Below are positions 1 to 10,104 of a stretch of DNA of 24,675 bases, one piece after another. Each line of letters begins with the position of its first letter. Within the stretch, counting starts at the first letter, position 1. Below the pieces are notes generated by a model. The model was given only the letters and a program-made list of their open reading frames with translations, did not search any database and had not been told where the DNA came from. Origin of the DNA: Dimorphilus gyrociliatus (lineage: Eukaryota > Annelida > Polychaeta > Dinophilidae); assembly GCA_904063045.1 (NCBI GenBank), contig CAJFCJ010000165.1, forward strand, positions 17,673 through 42,347, read 5' to 3'. Both the position numbers and the translations under genes were made by a program.

Positions 1-358
1 CTGTTTGGATTGTGGTAAAACAATAAATGAACTAATTTTCACAACACAAAATCAATTTGCAAATTTAAATTCGTGGTGGTGTGCCAATAATAAATTAGTC
101 ATAAGTCGTTTTTAGTGTTTTAGACCGGATATAACAATTACTTTTAATGACTAAGATAAACGGTTCAACATTATAAATTATTCATAATATTTGAATAGTT
201 TAAAGCTTTTTTTCTACACATTTAAATAATTGTAAAAAGAATTGAAAGTTTATCAATATAGTTACAAAAGTCTTAAGAAAAAATAATATCTGAAACTGAA
301 TAATCATTAATCAAGTATTGTCTGTTTCAATCTTGAAAGTTTTTTCAATCAGTTCAAG

Positions 359-379
359 TATAAAAGAATGAATATAAAA
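359..379 (+). promoter_or_regulatory. Candidate TATA boxes of the first gene
   Basis: TATAAAAG occurs at 359-366 and again, one base short of the same motif, at about 372-379. The first lies 75 bases upstream of the ATG at 434 that opens a signal-peptide-like reading frame. The GPCR gene at 10577 has an identical octamer at almost the same distance (72 bases), which supports reading both as core promoters. This is motif evidence only. Confidence 0.45.
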
Positions 380-433
380 GTACTCATTTATAGAACTCAG
401 TAAAGCTTTCTTTAGCAGAAATTGTTGAACAAG

Positions 434-2703
434 ATGGTTGACAAAGTTAAGAATTTTAAAATGTTTCTTCATATTTTTCAAGTTAGCTGCTTAATATCGA
501 TCTCAGCTGCAACGATAAAATACAGTTTTGTATTTCTATATTTTTTATTGTTTGTGGTAATTTTAAAAATATGTTGGATACTATGCTAAAACTTGAAGCA
601 AAAGTTATGACATCTCAGTAGTTATTTATTTATATGTTGTTAGGGTGAAAGTATAAAGCAAGTAAAGTATTTTTTCAAACAATTTCTAGGTGGAAAATTG
701 ATAAATATTGCTGACAAGTCGATGAATCCTAGCTGTCAATGTGAATCCGTAAAAGGCCCATACAAAACATTCAACTTTGAATGTGAAAATGTTCTTTATC
801 CTAATTGGGTGGAATTAGATTCTTGGATAACAAGTTGTACTAACTGCTACTATCAAAGGATTACATTAACTTTTAAAAAGAAATATGATATTTTCGAATT
901 TTGTGTATCTCAATCCTATTTAGGTATAAAAAACAAAGTAAATGATATTCAATTTACTTTTAGCAGTAGCCAAAACTTCAGTGTCAAACTGGATCAAATC
1001 GGAAGTATAGAGTGTTTTCTACCGAAATTGAACTATGGAAAACAACAACAAAAGCTCGACATATTTGTAAGTAATTCATATGATGACTTTAACACTGGCC
1101 TAAGTTCAATATTGATCTATGCTTATGATGATGGTTAATAACTTTTATAAATAAGCTTAAAATACCGTGTAAACGTACTCTTTGAGTTGCAGATATTACA
1201 GAAAATACAGACTTTTTTATAGATGTATCATCCATTGAAAATGGAGCAACTTGTACAGCAAAAACTGAATACAAGCAGAAAAGGAAATGCGAACATGCAC
1301 TAGACTTTATAAATGCAATGTATGACAGTTACCAAGAGTGGACTTCTTCTTGCGTTGAAAATAAGTGCATTGGACAGTATATTAAAATTAATTTTAAAAT
1401 CTATGGCAAACCAGATATCTTTTGCTTTACAAATAGGTAATCTATACAAATTTACTAATGAAAATTGATTTCCATTACATAATTTTATCTTACATTTCAC
1501 TCAAAAGACAATATACTGAAAAATATATGACAAAGATCAAAGTAAGATGGACATCTGGTTTCGTCAAACTTCTCAACCTAAAACCACACCCATATCAGCA
1601 ATGTTTTAATTATTCTAGTGAATTTATTGAAACTGGATTTCATGTTGAAGTAAAAGCTACATCAAATGGTAATAATGTTGGATTTGGGAAAGTTCAAGTT
1701 TTTATAAAAGGTTTAAAAATGTAATAATTTTAACTATTAAATTTTTTTAAGCTTGTTTTTCTCTGTGCTACAGATACACTTGGAAGGGAATATGCTTTAA
1801 AAGACACTTCAAAATATGCTTACACTCTTCCATCTTATGTTCTTGATCATTTCAAATCATTTAGTTTTAGTTTATTCAAAAGAGAATACTCTAACAAAGA
1901 TTGTGGTGAAATCCTTGTTTCATTCTATTCAAATGATAATGAAATTTTCCAAATTTTCATATCAAATACAATAAACAGTTATATTAAGGTCATCAATACT
2001 AATACTACATCAAGTACATCTGTAATTCAAAATTACATCAATTGCAATCAATTAAATGACTTTTGGATAACTACAACTAATGGTATGATTCAATTTGGTA
2101 AAGGTTTAACATATAATGTAAATAAGGAGATTAGTACTGAATTCCATGTAAACAATATATCTCAAATTGTGTGGCAAAACACTCAACCTGACTTTGAAAA
2201 TTATATTAAAATTAATGATTTAGGTATCATTTCATTTTCTTTTGAATAAACAACATCTCTTTAATAATGATTGACTTTTGTCGAAAATAGATGGAAAAGT
2301 TGTTTATTTACATGACAAGGAATCGTGTACAAAAATTACAAACAAGAATTTATCAGACAAACTAATTTCAACTTGTGTTAATTTACCAACAAAATCAAAT
2401 ATAATTGAAACATACAATTTAAATGGAATAGTATACAATTTAAAAGATATTGAACCGGAAGTAGTTTTAAAATTTCACAAAGATCTACAACATTTGATTA
2501 AAGTTCAAGTATATTTTAACAATTTGTAATACGATGAATATGGAGAATATTGTGATACGAAAATCTCTGCTATTAGTAATAATAATCATCATAGATACAT
2601 TTTGTCTTGCGGTACAGAAAGTACTAATATTACAAAATTGTACTTTAAGATAACAACTGAAATACCTTTAAGTAATGTTGAAATTTGCTATGTTTATCCC
2701 TGA
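434..2703 (+). CDS. Secreted modular protein: galactose-binding-like modules plus PF12248-like module, in-frame TAA in last exon
   Basis: Proposed exons are 434-about 525 (signal peptide), 690-1133, 1193-1436, 1508-1710, 1774-2223 and 2291-2703. The joins from 690 on keep one frame exactly, with introns of 59, 71, 63 and 67 bases and GT-AG ends. Exon 1 opens with ATG 434 and a hydrophobic leader ending near ISISAAT; its donor is unclear. Exon 2 and exons 3-4 encode two similar modules (SC..C...I...FK...IF.FC pattern), both bounded by phase-1 introns. Exon 5 carries a module resembling PF12248 (farnesoic acid O-methyltransferase-like), with FWI...NG.IQFGKG near 2065-2110. The last exon resembles a fucolectin/F5/8C-type galactose-binding domain and is homologous to the exon at 15479-15942. 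TAA at 2527-2529 interrupts it, yet the same frame continues 57 codons to TGA 2701-2703 with the conserved domain end (LYFK...EICYV). It is a pseudogene, an allele with an early stop, or a sequencing error. Probably extracellular; binding function is inferred. Confidence 0.72.
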
Positions 2704-2756
2704 TTACTAATTTCATGAAATACAACTTTACTTTGATTATGATCATTTTATTTTAA

Positions 2757-2762
2757 AATAAA
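2757..2762 (+). terminator. Poly(A) signal AATAAA
   Basis: AATAAA lies 54 bases after the TGA at 2701-2703. Its position fits transcription continuing past the internal TAA at 2527, so the exon downstream of that stop is probably within the mRNA. Confidence 0.5.
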
Positions 2763-3498
2763 TAATAAGCTGAATTTCTAATTATTTCCTTTATCAAGAT
2801 CCATAACTGAGTTATGGTTGGGATAAATTCTATCTACGTTTTAGCAATTCTTATTTGTAAAGCATAATAAATTCATTCATCGCTAACTTTAAATTATGTT
2901 ACCATTCGTCCATTGTATCATATGTCTATTGCTGACAATACTATCCTTTTGATTTTTTCTTACTGTAGATGTATTTTGAAATCATGACTGATTGTCTTGA
3001 TGCTCCTATTCAATTTATTCCTTGGAGCACTTCTTGGATATAACAGTTATCCGGCTCCTAGTAGGATGGACTGATGGGCTGTTGTAATTGATGGGGAAAG
3101 GACATTTCGGGCAATTTTAAAACAGTTTAGCCCAGGACATGGTGTCTCACTTGGAGATATTTCTAGTACAAAATAATTGATAAATGTGATAATTATTGTA
3201 AGTTCATGGAGTGTTTGCATGTCTTGGAGTACATCTCCAGGTGATGGAACATTCATTTTTCTATTTACAGAATATAAACAAATTTTGTGTATGAGTAATT
3301 CTTTACCTTTTAACAATTTTTTAAATCATCTGAGCAAGTTTCAATAATGTTACATTGTTTCTCCATCTCAAATGAAATGTATAAAAGATAGTTATTGAAT
3401 ATATTGGAAAGAGAGAATATGTTCTATCCAGAATTTCAGACCCTGAATGTCAGCAGTTCCAAATTTCTATCAATTCTATTTGGGAAAAATTTGGACAT
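2763..3498. other. Intergenic, old repeat-like sequence, no supported gene
   Basis: No recognisable domain is present. The minus strand is open at 3047-3316. A stretch of it (KMN.PSPGDVL...QTL) resembles a second minus-strand stretch near 4030-4110 (KMTGMFCPGDVL..IQSL), so both may be remnants of one unidentified repeat. I do not call a gene. Confidence 0.35.
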
Positions 3499-3693
3499 GA
3501 CAGAAAACGTCCCCAAATTCATGGTTTAACCCTAACCCAAACCTAGCCCTTGTCTCTCCTTAACCTTTTTGATTACCCCTAATCCTTAGATGGATCCCCC
3601 CTAACTATAAATCAAAAGCTACGTTACTCCTCCTAACCACTATTCAATCCGAAATGTTGCCTTCAAAAATCCCACCTAGGGACGTTTTCTGTC
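3499..3693. mobile_element. MITE copy 1, TIR GACAGAAAACGTCCCC
   Basis: A 195-base element begins with GACAGAAAACGTCCCC and ends with the reverse complement of that sequence with one mismatch at the inner end. The interior has short runs of TAACCCTAACCC-like sequence and no coding capacity. A second copy at 23721-23911 matches over its length, and a diverged relative sits at 3798-3950. It is a short non-autonomous DNA transposon. I see no clear target-site duplication, so the superfamily is not assigned and the ends may extend a few bases. Confidence 0.8.
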
Positions 3694-3797
3694 GGCCCAG
3701 ATAACTTAAACAACAGTACCTTAAACTGGTAAAGATAAAGATATCAAAGCATTCTAAAACCATCAAACATACCGAAGTATTTAAATAAATCAGATAA

Positions 3798-3950
3798 GAC
3801 AGAAAATGTCAACCAATGCCTGATTTTAACTCAGCCCTTGGCTGTACCTAAACTTTAGAGGAAGCCCTCCTTAGTATAAATCATCTTCTTCCCAACCATT
3901 TTTTAATTTAAAATCTGGCCTTGAAATTTCTCATTTTGTGGACATTTTAT
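3798..3950. mobile_element. Diverged MITE of the GACAGAAAA family
   Basis: It starts GACAGAAAATGTC and ends near GTGGACATTTTATC, a decayed version of the same inverted ends. Interior words line up with copy 1 in order (AGCCCTTG, TATAAATCA, CCAACCATT, a Trp/Gly-poor T-rich end). It is older than the copies at 3499 and 23721. Confidence 0.6.
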
Positions 3951-4270
3951 CAATTCAAAAATATTTAATAAACTAAACTTTGTATGTTTGTAACAAATAT
4001 TTTATGAATTTTCTTATAGGAAGTAGCAATATAAATACTTATGATACATAAACTTTGAATGCTGGATAGAACGTCTCCTGGACAAAACATTCCCGTCATC
4101 TTGAAAGACATTTGTTGAATGTTTCCACCATTCCTCTGATCCAATAATCCTTTAATAGGTTTAATAGCTTCCAGTTTATCCCTTATATTAACAAGAGCAC
4201 CCCCAATTCTTGTATTTAAAATGTTCACAAATAACTTTGCTGAAAAAATGATTATATGGTTTACCTCAAC

Positions 4271-4405
4271 TTTTTTATAAAGAGTTTGGGTCCAGTGCAA
4301 GATGCCATTTATTCTAGAGACTCTTTTAGTTCTTGCAGGGTGGCAACCAGTATTATCTTGCTGGATGATGTACCTTCTGTCTATTTTAGCGAGACATTTT
4401 TTCAA
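4271..4405 (-). pseudogene. Tc1/IS630-type transposase remnant
   Basis: Read on the minus strand, about 45 residues resemble the middle of a Tc1-type DDE transposase: RRYIIQQDNTGCHPAR matches the block holding the second catalytic Asp (QDN...H.A), followed by a degraded GILHWTQTL in the place of the usual WP.QSPDL. The PDLNPIE block with the catalytic Glu is not found, and the open frame to 3965 shows no further transposase similarity. It is a dead fragment, more diverged than the element at 17611-18141. Confidence 0.5.
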
Positions 4406-5091
4406 TTAAAGAAAGAATATCTTCTACAAGAAAGCAGCTATAATTGTTTTTCTTTCTGAAAGTCTCTTTTGACAACTCTTAGTCTCTTGTACTGATGGCT
4501 TAAAATTTTAAAATATTGCTAATTGAGTATGATAAAATCAGATAAATGAAATAAAATGTTATGCATTTTTTAAATAGATCGTTTCGTTTATTACATTGAT
4601 TTGTTAATGATTTGAAATTCTTAATTGCTTTAGTTCAGTAAACTTTTGTCTGATAATATCAAGCTCTTTTCATCTTTTTTAACGTTTTTCTTTGGTATTT
4701 ATCAATTATGATTATGATTTTTGTCTTTTTTTACCTTTCGTCATTCAATTCTCTTTAAATTTTGTTTAAATAATTCAAATTCATTCATAGAAAAAGTTTT
4801 ATAATTTTTGTAGTTTTAACGCAAACATGAAACATTTGTATTTTCTTACATAATTTTTAAGCAGTGTGTCCATATGTTGTATAAAATTTATTGGTTTAAG
4901 CATAAAATATATCGACATTTAAGGAATATTAATTTAAAATTAACAATAAAAATTGATACTAAATGATTTATTCAAAAGATAAAATAGGTACTCAGATGAT
5001 AACTTATTTGGAATGAAACTGTACGAGTATATATACAATTTGTTATTTGGTCTGTCAAGTTGATGATGTCATAGAGAGCCTTTTAGAGATG
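4406..5091. other. AT-rich intergenic stretch
   Basis: I see no exon, RNA gene or repeat that can be supported. It separates the transposase remnant from the 3' end of the ITIH-domain gene on the minus strand. Confidence 0.5.
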
Positions 5092-7989
5092 TTAGTTAAT
5101 TGATTTATAAAGGTAATTAGATATTTTTAATGGTTTTAAAATATCATTTACATTCAACAGCCAACAGTTTTGTGATCCATATCTACCTCTTCTACTCCCC
5201 TTAATTAAATCATTTCCAATGAGAATTGAAACAAATTGCCAATCATTGTCATTTCCCTCTAATTGAACTTGTGGATAAAATTTATACTTTTTTTTGCCAA
5301 TATCACCAAAAATTCCATTAATTTTCTTATAATCTACAGATAATAATTTAAAATTGATGTTTAAATGTTTTTCAGTAAAACTATGAAGTGATTTCTCAAC
5401 ATGAATTTGTAGAAATGAATCTTTCAAGGATGAAAGAAATATTTCATTTTCAATTATTTCATATTCAAAGAATTCTGATTTAAACTTAATATTATTTGAA
5501 TTACTATTTTCCCATTGCAATAAATTTTTATTGTCTAAAATTATAGAATTTGTTTCTATTGTTATATTACCAAAAACGGATTTAATTATTATTTTATGCA
5601 TGTAATAATCATCTTTAAGTTGTCCAAAAATTTTAATACCACTTTCACTAAAACCAACTATATGTAAATAGTCATTGGCTGAACCAGTGATATCATAACA
5701 GATTGTTTTCATCTTCAAGCCCAAACTGTCAAAGATATTTTGTTTAAAATGTGGATCACCAATAGCAGAAGCATAGGGGTCAGTATCAGGTGTAAAATAG
5801 ATGGGGATGTCAAAAGTATCTGAAAAATATGGCTGCATTCTTGTGCAATTTACTCTCATTACAGCTGAATTACTGGAACCAACTCGAGTAGCTACTATCA
5901 TATCATTGTCTTCCCTTATAAATTTTTTTCCAGTTTTATTTATTGTGGCTCTACTACTGTCAACAACAGAATAACTGAAAGGCATAATATTCGTAAATAT
6001 TTGGGGGTTGATGTTACTTGACAGTAGTTCAATTTTGAACATTTAACCTACACAAAAGATTCTAAACCCTAAAATGACGTTGTTTAAATTTAATACCAAC
6101 CTGCAATAAATCTCTAAATTGTCACTGTATACAGTAATATTTGCCAATGATTCTTGCTTATTTGACACTTCAACAGCAAAATGAACTGATGGAGGTATTA
6201 CATTATCTGATAGATGTTAAAACATGTCACTAATATATTTTTATATTTCTAAATTCATACTTTCTTCTGCATAAATTTTTGTTTTAAAGTCAAAAGAAAC
6301 AGCATTAATTCCTTCATTACATGTTAAAGTGTGAGTGGCTATAAAATCTTTACTTAAAACACCAAAAATACCATTTGGAGAAATGGCACTTTGCCTTGGG
6401 TCAACAACCTGTATAGTATCTTGATAAATTTCACTGCCATCAGATTTTCTAGCTACATATCTAGAAGATAATGATCACGAAAATAATTAAAATTATAACG
6501 TAATAATTAGTATACAGACTTGCATGTTGGAGAACCAAAAATTTTATGTAGATAACAACCAATACCAGAACTTTCTGTTTTGAAAGCTGGAATAATAATT
6601 TTCAAATTGAAATCATTCGGATTGGCATCAGTTGCTAAAACATAATCACATAGAATTTAGGAAAAATTGTATAGAAATAATAAATCAAACACTACTCAGT
6701 AACAGGCAGGAGAAGAAGAACAAGTAGTTTAGTATAGTCTTCATTTCTATCTTTCATTGATCTTATAAGCAATTTCACAAAGGTATATACAGTACATATA
6801 TATGTAATAAATCAAACAATGCTACCATTGATTTCAAGACTTGCTCAAAGCTTACAGTGTTTTCATTCTCTTTTGTTGAAAAGCACAAAACATGTAATTA
6901 ACAAATACAAGGCTTCTATTGTACATTTATATCTGTTTGAAGGTATGAATAGAAGCTATCTTTGACTTCTAAGTAGAATTTTTGACAATAGCAAAATTTC
7001 ACTAACATCAATAGAGACTAAGAAACGTACTATTAACATTTATTGATCAACACTGAATCAGAGAGAGTATTGTTCAATTTATTAAAGAAATACAATGTGT
7101 ATCTGTCAATTCAAAAAATGAATTTTAAAATGGCAGCCATTCAATATTTTCTTGATAAAGATTGATATGAATGTGGAAATTTGGTTAGAAATGTGTATAA
7201 GAAATTATTTGTACTTAATAAAAAAGTGAAGCAATGTATGTTTTCAAGAAGAGCACTGCAATTTTTTTAAATAAACAGTGATTTTCTTTTTGACAATTAT
7301 CCAAACAGACATTAAATAGTAATCAAAGTATAATTTTATTGGCTTTTATCTTCATTTAACATTTTCTTGATTATGTAAATTGTATCTTACTAATACTCCT
7401 CTTTCCTGATTTGAAATCCATGTAGATAAAAATAAACTATACTCAGATTATAATATTTCAAAATTGTAAAAACATGATCAGATTAAGTGGTAATTTTCAG
7501 CAAATTGTACTTTTTTACCTGTGTTTCCTTCCTGAATTGTACAATTTTGAATACTTGTATTATCACCAGGGCAATCAGTTCCCCCTTATTTCGGAACTGG
7601 ATTATTACACTCTCGTTTTCTTATTGTCTTATTTTCATTAGAACAGCCGCCCCATTATCCCCAATTTGACCATCCTCCATCAGTAGGACACGGCTTTGTA
7701 TAGATCATTCTGACCAGTTTAGTGAATCTAAAATGAGAAAAAAAAACATTAAAAACTTATTTGACTATTAAATATAAATTTTCTTACCGTAAGAATAAAC
7801 TGGTAAATTCTCAGAAAGTAGAGTAATAGAGACAAGTACAATTTTCATTTGCTTTCTCTTTCCTTCTTTATTGAATAAAAGAGAACCAAAACTTTTAGAC
7901 TGTATCTTCTCTTTTGGGAGTAGCTGTGGACTGAATTTTTCAACTTTTGTTAGAAAGCAAATTGAGATGATTAATGATTTAAATGACAT
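5092..7989 (-). CDS. ITIH C-terminal-domain protein with Ig-like modules and upstream TSP1 exon
   Basis: Exons on the minus strand are 7989-7788 (possible leader MSFKSLIISICFL), 7727-7519 (TSP1, damaged), 6634-6520, 6460-6261, 6206-6101 and 6016-5092. The last four join in exact frame through introns of 59, 54 and 84 bases. Exons 3-4 and exons 5-6 (start) encode two modules with Cys pairs about 60 residues apart, Ig-like in spacing; each begins at a phase-1 intron and is split by a phase-2 intron. The last exon ends in an ITI heavy-chain C-terminal domain (PF06668-type): AIGDPHF, then TICYDI, IFGQL, FGDIGKK, then LIKGSR and NCWLL near the end, stopping where the family stops. In vertebrate ITIH the DPHF site is cleaved after Asp and that Asp is esterified to chondroitin sulfate. 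VIT and VWA domains normally upstream are not seen. Likely secreted. The first two exons do not join cleanly, so the 5' half may be decayed or mis-modelled. Confidence 0.75.
6635..7518 (-). other. Long intron (884 bases) of the ITIH-domain gene
   Basis: I see no extra exon, RNA gene or element in it. It is more than ten times longer than the other introns of the gene, which suggests insertion or loss of exons (for example VWA-coding ones) in the past. That reading is inference. Confidence 0.45.
7519..7727 (-). pseudogene. Damaged thrombospondin type 1 (TSP1) exon
   Basis: On the minus strand a TSP1 repeat is clear: GGWSNWG, WGGCS, RKRECNNPVPK, GGTDCPGD and NCTIQEG in order, with the six expected Cys mostly in place. 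Two in-frame TAA codons interrupt it, one between WSNWG and WGGCS and one between NPVPK and GGTDC. Its 3' end has a good donor (ACAG|GTAAAA) in phase 1, matching the acceptor at 6634, so it once belonged to the ITIH-domain gene. Its 5' join to the leader exon is out of frame by one base. It is a decayed exon, possibly skipped. Confidence 0.65.
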
Positions 7990-8958
7990 TTGCTTCTCTT
8001 ACGTTTTCAATGAAATAGCTAATTCAACTATAATTTAGCCTATCATATCACATGCAAATATATCCAATCATTGTTCTGTGAAGATAGGTTACAAAATAGT
8101 TGAACCATTCAAGATTATATTATATCTAGATATCTACCCCAACACTTCTATTATATAATAAGTATCATTTACACAATATCTATTAACTATAGTTCATAAG
8201 AATACAACATCTTTTTCAATTTTTCCAATGATGCGGTCAGTTTAAATATTTGAAATATTCTAAATATTTGAAATAATCCCTTTTCAATATATTAATTGTT
8301 GTTGATGGCATTTCAATGTATTATGGATTTGAACTCTTCCAATAGAGCAGAAAGATTAATGATGATGTCTGTGATATTATAGCGTTGACCCAGATTGTCA
8401 AGATATTGTGAAATCTTCAGTCGATTAGGTAGGAAAATAGAAATTTTAATAAAGCTATTATATATATGAAAATGAACTAGGTTACGGATGCGTATAGGCC
8501 TCTTTAACATCATTATAATTGTTTATAATGTACAACTTTGATTTTATTTTATACTTAAAATTTATAGAAATCTGATTAGAAAAACCTATGTAGGAAAATA
8601 CAGTGAGATAGTTCATCAATTGTAAAGCAATGATTGAATGTTAAAAAGCATAATTAGACAATATACATCATTATCAATTCACTCCAATCATCTAATCATC
8701 GTATACACTCTCCAAAGTGAAACTCTGTTTCAACCATTTCCTCTTTCAAAATGGTTGCCATTTTACTTTTCAAAAATATTTCATTTTTTAAATAGTAATT
8801 CATTATGATGAATTATTAATAATGTGTAAAATCACTGTATGTAATCAAAGTCAGTAATAAATTGAAGATAAACTCACATTTAACTCAAAATTTATACTAT
8901 TTGATCAAAATATAAACATACATCTATAATCAAACCATTCATTCAAAAATACACCTGG
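7990..8958. other. Intergenic stretch, no gene seen
   Basis: It is AT-rich and lacks supported exons. The only local structure I noticed is an imperfect tandem duplication of TAAATATTTGAAAT at about 8243-8275. It should contain the promoters of the minus-strand ITIH-domain gene and of the plus-strand FLYWCH gene, which are divergent. Confidence 0.45.
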
Positions 8959-9312
8959 GTGCAATCACACCAACCTTGGATACGTTTATATTTTCAAGAA
9001 TGGAAGCCAAAAAGGAAACTATTAATGATTGACAATGGTTTTTCATATACAATAAAAGAATATAGAGAGAACTTCAGAATATGGAGATGCAGTGTGAGAT
9101 ATAAAAACAGAAAATATTGTGAAAGTATAAATGAATATAAGGCTAATTGCCAAATAGGCTTCAAACAACACATTCATCCTGCAGCCTCAAATTTGGAAAA
9201 GATCACAGAAATGAAAAGAAGAAAAAATAGACCAAAGGAACCGGAATCAATAGCTTTTCTGCTAAATTTTACATTTATTCCAAATGGAATTTTCAGGAGA
9301 GGATATTCATAA
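8959..9312 (+). CDS. FLYWCH-type zinc finger protein or exon
   Basis: The open frame encodes one FLYWCH-type zinc finger: FSY aromatic start, then WRC, a second Cys ten residues later, and HIH, with ligands at residues 44, 54, 71 and 73 counted from 8959. This C2H2 fold is found in DNA/RNA-binding and chromatin proteins and in host genes derived from MULE-type transposases. The first in-frame ATG is at 9025, inside the domain's first strand, so the true 5' end is either an upstream exon or that ATG. A basic stretch (MKRRKNRPKEPE) follows the finger. The frame ends with TAA at 9310-9312. No transposase core is seen nearby. It may be a fragment or one exon of a larger gene. Confidence 0.6.
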   Translation: MQSHQPWIRLYFQEWKPKRKLLMIDNGFSYTIKEYRENFRIWRCSVRYKNRKYCESINEYKANCQIGFKQHIHPAASNLEKITEMKRRKNRPKEPESIAFLLNFTFIPNGIFRRGYS

Positions 9313-9767
9313 AAAATGTGAAAGAATAACAATTTTTGGAACTGACCATCAATTACAACTAGTATCTTCTGCAAAGATTTGGTTTTTAGATGGAAGTTTC
9401 TATTTTGTAAACCCTCCCTTCAAATAGCTGTTTTTCATTCACTCAAATTGTTCTAAAATATATTTTTAACATTAGATGTGCTCCACTTTTTAGTTCAAGT
9501 TGTTACTTTTAGTAGTTTCTCTTTTTTCTAATTGTTTTTATGTTCTTTCATTTTCATTAAATAAATATCTTCAAACTATTCTTATCATTTATAGTAATCG
9601 ATATTATTTTTTACATAAAACTAGGTCTTTGGCCACTTTCAATCACAGCTCTGGCCGTTTTCTACCATATTTCTGCAGAAAACACCAACCAGGATAAGCA
9701 GAATGAAACGATTGTTTATTTCTAATTCATTGTCTTAAGAAACACAGACAGTAACTTGAAATGTTGA

Positions 9768-9980
9768 GAAAATTCTCAAGCAAATAATGTCCACAATTTA
9801 ATAGCTAGTCTTCAATGTAAAATTTGTTTAAATCATTTAGCAAATGTTCAACTGTTGTCTTGCAATCATGTCATTGTTTGCAAAAATTGTCTACTAAATC
9901 TTCGAAAGACAAAATGTCCAATTTGCCAACAATTCCTTAGAGAAAATGTTATTTTGCAGTCAGATATGGATGATTTATAG
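9768..9980 (+). CDS. C-terminal RING finger exon (E3 ubiquitin ligase type)
   Basis: This frame is missing from simple start-codon searches. It is open from 9768 and ends at TAG 9978-9980. From 9816 it encodes a complete RING-HC finger: C..C, then C.H and C..C, closing with CPIC, 55 codons in all. RING placed at the very C-terminus, with the LRKTKCPIC ending, is the arrangement of IAP, LRSAM1, RFFL and Neuralized-type E3 ligases. A TGA at 9765 shows the rest of the protein lies in upstream exons. AG acceptors before 9769 or 9781 are possible starts. I could not identify those exons with confidence; the FLYWCH exon at 8959-9312 is the nearest candidate. AATAAA follows at 10099. Confidence 0.72.
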   Translation, partial: ENSQANNVHNLIASLQCKICLNHLANVQLLSCNHVIVCKNCLLNLRKTKCPICQQFLRENVILQSDMDDL

Positions 9981-10098
9981 ATATTCTTTGGAAAGTTAGA
10001 GTGATAAGTAACAGATAGAGAGAAGAATATTTTAAATTATTGAACATTTTATGAATGATACCATCTATTAATTAAAAAATGAAGAAAATATTTGTCAT

Positions 10099-10104
10099 AA
10101 TAAA
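10099..10104 (+). terminator. Poly(A) signal AATAAA
   Basis: AATAAA lies 119 bases after the TAG that ends the RING exon, on the same strand, and before the GPCR promoter. Confidence 0.4.

Noticed and set aside
2527-2529. TAA as a sense codon (altered nuclear code), given TAA inside the 2.5 kb exon and twice in the TSP1 exon
   Set aside because: The ITIH-domain gene ends at TAA exactly where the family ends, and the LRR A and B genes also end with TAA at the end of their repeats. TAA therefore works as a stop here.
3528-3560. Interstitial telomere repeat (also near 23748)
   Set aside because: The CCCTAACCC-like stretch is short, imperfect and lies inside both MITE copies, so it is part of the element and not a chromosome end or fusion scar.
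5092-5800. Von Willebrand factor D domain based on GDPHF
   Set aside because: What follows (TICYDI, GQL, FGDIGKK, LIKGSR, NCWLL, then the end) fits the ITIH C-terminal domain, and the Cys-rich pattern of VWD is missing.
7487-7669. Plus-strand ORF of 60 codons
   Set aside because: It is the antisense of the TSP1 exon, which has clear domain similarity on the minus strand.
9500-9697. Plus-strand ORF of 65 codons
   Set aside because: It is hydrophobic and AT-driven with no domain. A possible exon in another frame at about 9627-9750 could not be supported by a matching splice phase to the RING exon.
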